Shown one piece after another: positions 56,889-64,000 of a stretch of DNA of 64,000 bases. Each line of letters begins with the position of its first letter. The first letter of the stretch is position 1. Origin of the DNA: Stenotrophomonas sp. 364 (GTDB lineage Bacteria; Pseudomonadota; Gammaproteobacteria; Xanthomonadales; Xanthomonadaceae); the NCBI RefSeq assembly GCF_009832905.1, contig NZ_CP047135.1:3946001-4010000 (forward strand), written 5' to 3'. The notes under the pieces were generated by a model, which saw nothing but the letters and a program-made list of their open reading frames with translations, had not been told where the DNA came from and ran no database searches. The position numbers and the translations under genes are program-made.

Positions 56889-57794
56889 TCAGCCCACCTG
56901 CTGGCGGTACCAGTGCTCGATCAGGCTGCGCGAGATTGAAATCGGCGGCGACAGACGGATGCCCTCGCCGTCGTCTTCGACATCCCGGGCCAGCGCCGCA
57001 CCCACTTCCTCGGCAGTGAACCAGCGTGCATCTTCCAGCTCGCCGTCCACGGTGGGCACGTCGTCTTCGGCCGTGGCCGCAAAGCCCAGCATCAACGCGC
57101 CCGGGAACGGCCAGGGTTGGGTGCCCAGGTACTGGCAGTGGCGCACGCGCACCTTGCTCTCTTCGAATACTTCACGCACCACGGTCTGCTCGAGCGATTC
57201 GCCCGGCTCGACGAACCCGGCCAGCACCGAATAGCGGCGCGGTGCCCAGTTGGCCTGCCGCCCGAGCAGCAACCGCCCGTTGTTTTCCACCGCCACGATC
57301 ACCGCCGGGTCGACCCGCGGATAGTGCTCGGTGCCGCATTGCGCGCAGCGCCCGACAAAGCCGCCGCGCGCGAAGGTGATGCCGCCGCCACACACCCCGC
57401 AGAAGCGCGTGCGCGACTGCCAGTACGACATCCCGCGCGCATAGCAGAACGCGCTGGCATCGGCGGCAGACCACGTGGTGGCCGACTCGCGCAGGTCCAC
57501 CCGCTGCGGCGCGGTGACATCCACGCTCGCCGCTTCCAGCGAGAACCAGGCGCGCTCACCGCGCAGGCCCAGGAAGATCGCCGTTCCCGGCCCGCCCCCG
57601 ACCTGTGCGCCTGTCAGCGCAAGCGGCTGGCCATCGTCGCCGGCCAGCGCGCGGCCGTCGGTGTCGAGCACCAGCACGTGCGCATCGGGCCACAGCCGCG
57701 CCAGCGCGTCGGCGTCCTGGCGCAGCGGATCGGCACGTTCAAGGGGATCGGTGGTGAAAGCAAAGCCGGACAGCGGCGTAGAAAATGTCGACAT
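56889..57794 (-). CDS. nudC: NADH pyrophosphatase (NAD-cap hydrolase)
   Basis: A nudix hydrolase that splits NADH and removes NAD caps from RNA. The 301 residues include a four-Cys zinc ribbon (FCGVCGGG, GRCAQCGTE), the nudix box GFVEPGESLEQTVVREVFEE, and the NudC-specific TQPWPFPGALMLGF. The start is the ATG at 57794 (MSTFSTPLSGFAF); the longer frame upstream is not family-like. It lies 73 bases downstream of erpA on the same strand. Confidence 0.94.
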   Translation of the reverse strand: MSTFSTPLSGFAFTTDPLERADPLRQDADALARLWPDAHVLVLDTDGRALAGDDGQPLALTGAQVGGGPGTAIFLGLRGERAWFSLEAASVDVTAPQRVDLRESATTWSAADASAFCYARGMSYWQSRTRFCGVCGGGITFARGGFVGRCAQCGTEHYPRVDPAVIVAVENNGRLLLGRQANWAPRRYSVLAGFVEPGESLEQTVVREVFEESKVRVRHCQYLGTQPWPFPGALMLGFAATAEDDVPTVDGELEDARWFTAEEVGAALARDVEDDGEGIRLSPPISISRSLIEHWYRQQVG

Positions 57795-57867
57795 GCGGCA
57801 AGCCTGCCCACATTCGATCACAGTGGCAAGCGCCAGCCGACCGATAGGGTCGGCAGCGCCAGACACA

Positions 57868-58257
57868 TCACATGCTGAAACTGCTGCCGCAGCCGCAGGT
57901 GGTTTTGGCGTTCGGATTGCGGATCACGAACTGCGCGCCGGTCAGGCTTTCGGTGTAGTCCACCTCGGCGCCCATCAGGTACTGCAGGCTCAGCGGATCC
58001 ACCAGCAGGGTGACACCGTTGGTGTCCACCGCCAGGTCATCCTCGGCACGGTTCTCATCGAACTCGAACCCGTACTGGAAGCCGGAGCAACCACCGCCCT
58101 GGATGTACACACGCAAGGCAAGACTGGTACTGGCCTCGTCCTGGATCAATTCCTTCACTTTGGCCGCAGCGGCTTCGGTGAAGTTGAGGGGACGGTCCAG
58201 CGACTGGTAGTTCGGCGCGGCGACAGGTGCGCCGGGCAGGGAAACAAGCGTGCTCAT
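57868..58257 (-). CDS. erpA: Iron-sulfur cluster insertion protein ErpA
   Basis: An A-type carrier that delivers Fe-S clusters to target enzymes. The 129 residues include the three conserved cysteines in [11 protein letters not shown] and TTCGCGSSF, and the [12 protein letters not shown] fold start. The ATG at 58257 (MSTLVSLPG) is chosen over one 27 bases upstream. It follows the bactofilin gene by 47 bases and precedes nudC. Confidence 0.95.
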   Translation of the reverse strand: MSTLVSLPGAPVAAPNYQSLDRPLNFTEAAAAKVKELIQDEASTSLALRVYIQGGGCSGFQYGFEFDENRAEDDLAVDTNGVTLLVDPLSLQYLMGAEVDYTESLTGAQFVIRNPNAKTTCGCGSSFSM

Positions 58258-58304
58258 GTCCCCAGCATGGGGGCGCATGGGCACGCTTTCAAGCGTTCAG
58301 CCGT

Positions 58305-58766
58305 TCAGGCCATGGCCTCGGCCAGCTTCTTGCGGGCCGCGCCGTCCTTGCCCTTGCCGGCGGTTTCGTCGGCCGGCGGCGGCAGCGCGGCCATCTGCGC
58401 GCTGCCATGGATCAGGCGACCGGTCAGCTGCGCGCCGGCGTTCATCTCCACCACCTGGTAGTGAATGTTGCCGGCCACGCGCGCGGTCGGGGTCAGTTCC
58501 ACCTTTTCGGTGGCGTGCACGTCGCCGTCCAGGCGGCCACTGATCACCACCACCTGGGCGCGGATCTCGCCCTCGATGCTGCCCTGCTCGGCCAGGGTGA
58601 TGGTGGCATTGGCTGCCCCCTCGGCGGCGATCACCTTGCCCAGGATGGTGCCTTCCACATACAGGCCCCCGCTGAACTCCACGTCGCCGCGGATCACCAC
58701 CTGTGCGCCGATCAGCGCGTCCACGACCAGATGTCCGTCGCGGTTGGATTTGTTGCTGCCAAACAT
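58305..58766 (-). CDS. Bactofilin
   Basis: A 153-residue bacterial cytoskeletal protein that polymerises through a right-handed beta-helix. The repeated short strands are VVDALIGAQVVIRGDVEFSG, GLYVEGTILGKVIAAEGAAN, IEGEIRAQVVVISGRLDGDV and GNIHYQVVEMNAGAQLTGRL. The C-terminal tail (AALPPPADETAGKGKDGAAR) is flexible. It lies 4 bases downstream of the membrane coiled-coil gene, suggesting a shared cell-envelope role; erpA is next. Confidence 0.93.
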   Translation of the reverse strand: MFGSNKSNRDGHLVVDALIGAQVVIRGDVEFSGGLYVEGTILGKVIAAEGAANATITLAEQGSIEGEIRAQVVVISGRLDGDVHATEKVELTPTARVAGNIHYQVVEMNAGAQLTGRLIHGSAQMAALPPPADETAGKGKDGAARKKLAEAMA

Positions 58767-58770
58767 GGGC

Positions 58771-59523
58771 TTACTCCCCTTCTTTCGCCGATGGTGCCGC
58801 CGGTGCGCCGGCCTGCTTCCAATCAAAAACCTGGGTGGCGCCCCCCGCGCCCGATCCCAGCGTGACCCGCACACGTTGCGGGGTGAAGTCTTTCGGCAGG
58901 ATGATGCTGCCGGTGAGCTGCTGGAAGTACCGGAAGGAATAGTCCTGGCCCGGCACCTTGGTGCGCTGGTGCAGCTCGTCCCAGCTGACCGAGGTCAGCT
59001 TGCCGCCTTTGACGCCTTCCACCGTGAAACGCATCTGGCCCTGGCTGATGGCGCCGCGATTGAGGTTCTGGGTGAGCACGACCGCGTACTGCCAGGTACC
59101 GCCGGTTTCCGGGCTGAATTCGACCGAATGGGTGTTCAGGCCCTTGCGCTGGCTGGTGGCGCCCACCAGCCGCTCGTAGAAGGCCACGTCGGCGCGCAGG
59201 CCGGCGATTTCCTCGTCGCGCTCGCCCAGCGAGGCCTGCACTTCATTGTTGGCGGCCCGGCTGATGCGGTCCGACGCCTGCAGCGTGGCCTGCCGCTGCT
59301 GCAGCTCGACCACCTGCTTGTTCAGGCTTTCCGCGCGCGCCTCGGCGGCGTCCAGCCGCTTGCCGGCATCCCCGCCGGGGCCGGCGGTCCAGCGCCCGAT
59401 CAGGACGGCCAGGATGACGCTGACCAGCCACACGCCGGCCAGAAGGGCCAGACGGCGGCGATCCTGCACGGGCGGCGTGCCGGGCCGGCGGATCTGGATA
59501 CGCGATGGAGTCGGAGAGTTCAT
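58771..59523 (-). CDS. Membrane-anchored coiled-coil protein (DUF6776-like)
   Basis: A 250-residue protein. One membrane segment (about 26-43, LALLAGVWLVSVILAVLIGR) is followed by a coiled coil (LDAAEARAESLNKQVVELQQ) and a periplasmic beta domain (TGGTWQYAVVLTQNLNRGAI, SWDELHQRTKVPGQDYSFRY). The ATG at 59523 is preferred; a longer frame begins at 59562. The gene is followed within 4 bases by the bactofilin gene, so it may anchor the filament to the membrane; that link is inferred. Confidence 0.75.
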   Translation of the reverse strand: MNSPTPSRIQIRRPGTPPVQDRRRLALLAGVWLVSVILAVLIGRWTAGPGGDAGKRLDAAEARAESLNKQVVELQQRQATLQASDRISRAANNEVQASLGERDEEIAGLRADVAFYERLVGATSQRKGLNTHSVEFSPETGGTWQYAVVLTQNLNRGAISQGQMRFTVEGVKGGKLTSVSWDELHQRTKVPGQDYSFRYFQQLTGSIILPKDFTPQRVRVTLGSGAGGATQVFDWKQAGAPAAPSAKEGE

Positions 59524-59706
59524 GGCGGTTGTCCGCGGCAGCGCGCTTGGCGATACCGGCACGGCCCCTGTCGGAACGAGCGACTGGCTAGTGTAAATCA
59601 GGGTCGGGCGATTTCACGCGCCGACGGGTGTGGCCGGCGGTGGCGTTCATTGACGTCATCCCCGATAGTGTGGGCCTGTGCACACTTTGCAGGCGGAGCG
59701 CGCGTC

Positions 59707-60336
59707 ATGACCGAAGCCCATCTGTTTGTCGTCGGCATCCTGCTGGCCTGGCTGGCGGGCATCCGCGTCTACCTGACCGTGTTCGGCGTGGGCCTGGCCG
59801 GGCTGCTCGGCTGGGTGGACCTGCCGCCGGCCCTGCAGGCCACCGAATCGTACTGGGTGCTGGGCACCTCGGCGGTGCTGGCGGTCGCCGAGTTCTTCGC
59901 CGACAAGATCCCCGGGGTGGATTCGGTCTGGGACCTGGTCCAGACCCTGGCCCGGGTGCCGGCCGGCGCCTTCCTGGCCGCCGCCACCCTGTCGCCCGGC
60001 GGCGAACTCAGCGGCACCGCGCTGGTCGCCGGGGCCGGGGTGGCGCTGGCCAGCCACGGGCTCAAGTCCGGCACCCGCGCCCTGCTCAACACCTCACCGG
60101 AACCGGCCAGCAACTGGGTGGCCTCGGCCGCCGAGGACACCGTGGTGGTGGGCGGCCTGGCATTGGCGCTGGCCCACCCGTGGTTGGCGCTGATCGTGGT
60201 GGTCGGCTGCAGCCTGGTCGGTGCGCTGGTGGTGTGGTGGGTGTGGCGCACGTTGTGGAAGGGCATGCGCTGGCTGCTCGGGCAGGCCGCCGAGCGCCCG
60301 GGTGCCCTGCCAAATCGCGACGTGCTGCCACCGTAG
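59707..60336 (+). CDS. DUF4126 membrane protein
   Basis: A 209-residue membrane protein with about six hydrophobic segments (GILLAWLAGIRVYLTVFGVG, AFLAAATLSPGGELSGTALV, GGLALALAHPWLALIVVVGC) and conserved ADKIPGVDSVWDLVQTLARV. It matches the DUF4126 family, whose function is unknown. GGAG stands just before the ATG. It is divergent from the bactofilin operon and 45 bases upstream of the next signalling pair. Confidence 0.85.
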   Translation: MTEAHLFVVGILLAWLAGIRVYLTVFGVGLAGLLGWVDLPPALQATESYWVLGTSAVLAVAEFFADKIPGVDSVWDLVQTLARVPAGAFLAAATLSPGGELSGTALVAGAGVALASHGLKSGTRALLNTSPEPASNWVASAAEDTVVVGGLALALAHPWLALIVVVGCSLVGALVVWWVWRTLWKGMRWLLGQAAERPGALPNRDVLPP

Positions 60337-60381
60337 GCACAGCCAGGCACGGCATAATTGCGTCGCAGACTGGGAGTATTG

Positions 60382-62240
60382 ATGGCCGTCACCGACAACG
60401 TTGTTGCATCCGCCCGCGCCACGCGCGCTGAAACCCCGCCCGCCGACCATTGGCAACGGTGGGTTGGCAGCGCCGCGCCGGTCGCCGCCGCGCCGAGCAA
60501 CGTGGTGCCGCTTACCGCGGCCATCGCAGCGGCACCGCCGCCGCTGCCGCAGGTGGAGGCGCGCGAAGACGCCCCCTCCCCGCTGGGCCTGGATGCGCCC
60601 TACCGGGTGCTGATCGTCGAAGACGACCGCTCCCAGGCCCTGTTCGCGCAGAGCGTGCTGCACGGGGCCGGGATGGAAGCCATCGTGCACAGCGACGCCG
60701 AGGGCGTGCAGCAGGCCATCGCGGACAACCGTCCCGACCTGATCCTGATGGACCTGCACCTGCCCGGCCTGGACGGCATGCGCCTGACCGCGCTGATTCG
60801 CCAGCAGCCCGGCCAACAGCTGCTGCCCATCGTCTTCCTCAGCGGCGACCCGGACCCGGAGCGCCAGTTCGAGGTGCTCGACAGCGGCGCCGACGATTTC
60901 CTGAGCAAGCCGATCCGTCCGCGCCACCTCATTGCCGCGGTGTCCAACCGGATCCGCCGTGCGCGTGCGCAGGCCGCCACCCAGCCCGGTGCCAATGGCG
61001 CGCCGGCCATGAACAACCCCGAAACCGGCCTGCCGACCCGGCACCATGTGATGCAGCAGCTGGCCGCGTCGCTGGCCCACCGCGACCACGGCGGCCTGTT
61101 CTTCATTGAAGTGGCCAGTGCCCTGGGCCTGCGCGAACGGTATGGCTACGCCGCGTTCGAGCGCCTGATGGTGCAGGCCGCGCAGCGCCTGGCCGACAGC
61201 GCGCAGCCGCACCTGCTCGCGCGCCTGAACGACAACAGCTTCCTGGTGCTGGCCCGCGGCATCGACGAGGAAAGCCTGGACAGCGTTGCCCAGCACCTGC
61301 GGGAACAGTTGTCCGGCCGTGCCTTCGTGATCCGCGACGACGAGTCGGTGCACCTGCGCGGCGTGGTCGGGCATGCACAGCTCTCCCTGGGCTTCAGCGA
61401 TGCCGGTACCGCGCTGGAAGCGGTGGAACGCACCACCCTGCAGGCACGCCTGCTTACCGCCGGTGTCGCCGCGCATGTGCGCCGCGAGGATGTCGCCGCG
61501 CAGGAACACCTGGCCCTGCTCGAAGGCCAGCTGGAACTGGCCTACCAGCCGATCGTGGCCGTTGCCGGCGGCAATACCGCCCAGTACCAGGTGCTGCTGC
61601 GGCTGCGCCAGGCCGATGGCACGGTGCTCGCTGCCGGCCAGGTGATTCCGGCGGCCGAAGCCGCCGGGCGCATCGCCGACCTGGACCAGCAGGTGCTGGA
61701 CCACGCACTCGGCCTGCTCGACCTGTACCGGCATGCCACCCAGCCGCTGAGCCTGTTCGTGTCGCAGTCGCTGCGCACGCTGGCGCGTGATGCCTTCGCC
61801 GACTGGCTGCTGGAATCGCTGGCGCGCCGGCAGATCGCCGGCGAGGCCCTGGTCATCGACGTGCGCCTGCCCGATGCGCTGATCCACACCGTCACGCTGC
61901 AGCAGTTCTGTTCGCGCATGGCCGACGTCGGCGTGCGTTTCTGCCTGAGCCAGTTCGAGCCGGGCAGCGAAGCCGATGCACTGCTCACCCAGCTGCCGCT
62001 GACCTACGTGCGCATGGCCGCGCGCTTCTCCAGCAGCCACGCCAACCAGCGCACCCGTGACGAACTGCGGGCCGCCATCGACAACGCGCACCGCGCCGGC
62101 CTGCAGATCATCGGTCAACAGATCGAAGACCCCCAGGCGGCGGCCGCGATGTGGATGGGCGGGGTCGACTTCATCCAGGGCAACATGGTGCAGTCGGCAG
62201 GCAGTGAACTGAACTTCGACTTCCACAACGCGGTGTTGTG

Positions 62241-62241
<1 letters not shown>
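60382..62241 (+). CDS. Receiver protein with degenerate GGDEF and EAL domains
   Basis: A 619-residue protein. After a 70-residue low-complexity start, a complete receiver has VLIVEDDRSQA, the acceptor Asp in LILMDLHLPGLDG and Lys in FLSKPI. The GGDEF-like domain reads RLNDNSFLVLARG where RxGGDEF is expected. The EAL-like domain has QYQVLLRLR instead of the EAL motif, and FCLSQFEPGSEAD instead of DDFGTGYSS. Both enzymatic sites are therefore lost. It probably binds c-di-GMP or a partner, like FimX-type proteins; no PAS domain is present. Its stop overlaps the start of a hybrid kinase by one base, so the kinase is its likely phosphodonor. Confidence 0.9.

Positions 62242-64000
<1,759 letters not shown>

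Overview
The window looks like a chromosomal segment of a gammaproteobacterium of the Xanthomonadaceae, most likely Stenotrophomonas. The reasons are the high GC content, the rhlB / trxA-rho arrangement, a two-transporter RND pump matching SmeIJK, Xanthomonas-type TonB-dependent receptors, and many short palindromic repeats ending in GTAG of the kind known as SMAG/REP elements in Stenotrophomonas. No rRNA, tRNA, CRISPR array or insertion sequence was recognised. All identifications come from reading the sequence and recalling protein families; no database search was run.

Left part (1-12.9 kb): two exported repeat/DUF11 surface proteins (the first runs off the left edge) and an XRE-type regulator. 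Next is a leftward operon ftsE-ftsX-(double receiver protein)-ung. Then come rhlB, divergent from trxA, and rho with a long disordered N-terminal region.

12.9-25.4 kb: a carbohydrate-utilisation locus with a GH3 glycosidase, a LacI regulator, an MFS sugar permease, a large TonB-dependent receptor and a cupin-like protein. Related palindromes (core TGACAGCGCTGTCA) lie in front of the GH3 gene/regulator, the permease and the receptor, which suggests one regulon. A diguanylate cyclase and a TonB-C-terminal-like exported protein follow.

25.4-39.3 kb: aceK and, 4 kb away, a monomeric NADP isocitrate dehydrogenase. Between them lie two facing hairpin elements and a four-gene operon (receiver-like protein, Ras-like GTPase, two roadblock proteins). 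A lower-GC patch (33.9-35.4 kb) holds a minimal RHS-type secreted putative metallopeptidase gene split by one amber codon, with a possible immunity gene. A lipoprotein, a LysM protein, queF and an exported M20 peptidase follow.

39.4-64 kb: the smeIJK-like efflux operon, a siderophore-type TonB receptor, a YccS-like membrane protein, an MFS-PlsC fusion, and two consecutive CD225-DUF2752 gene pairs. After these come ampE, nudC, erpA, a bactofilin with a membrane coiled-coil partner, a DUF4126 protein, and a signalling pair: a receiver protein with degenerate GGDEF and EAL domains, and a hybrid histidine kinase cut by the right edge.
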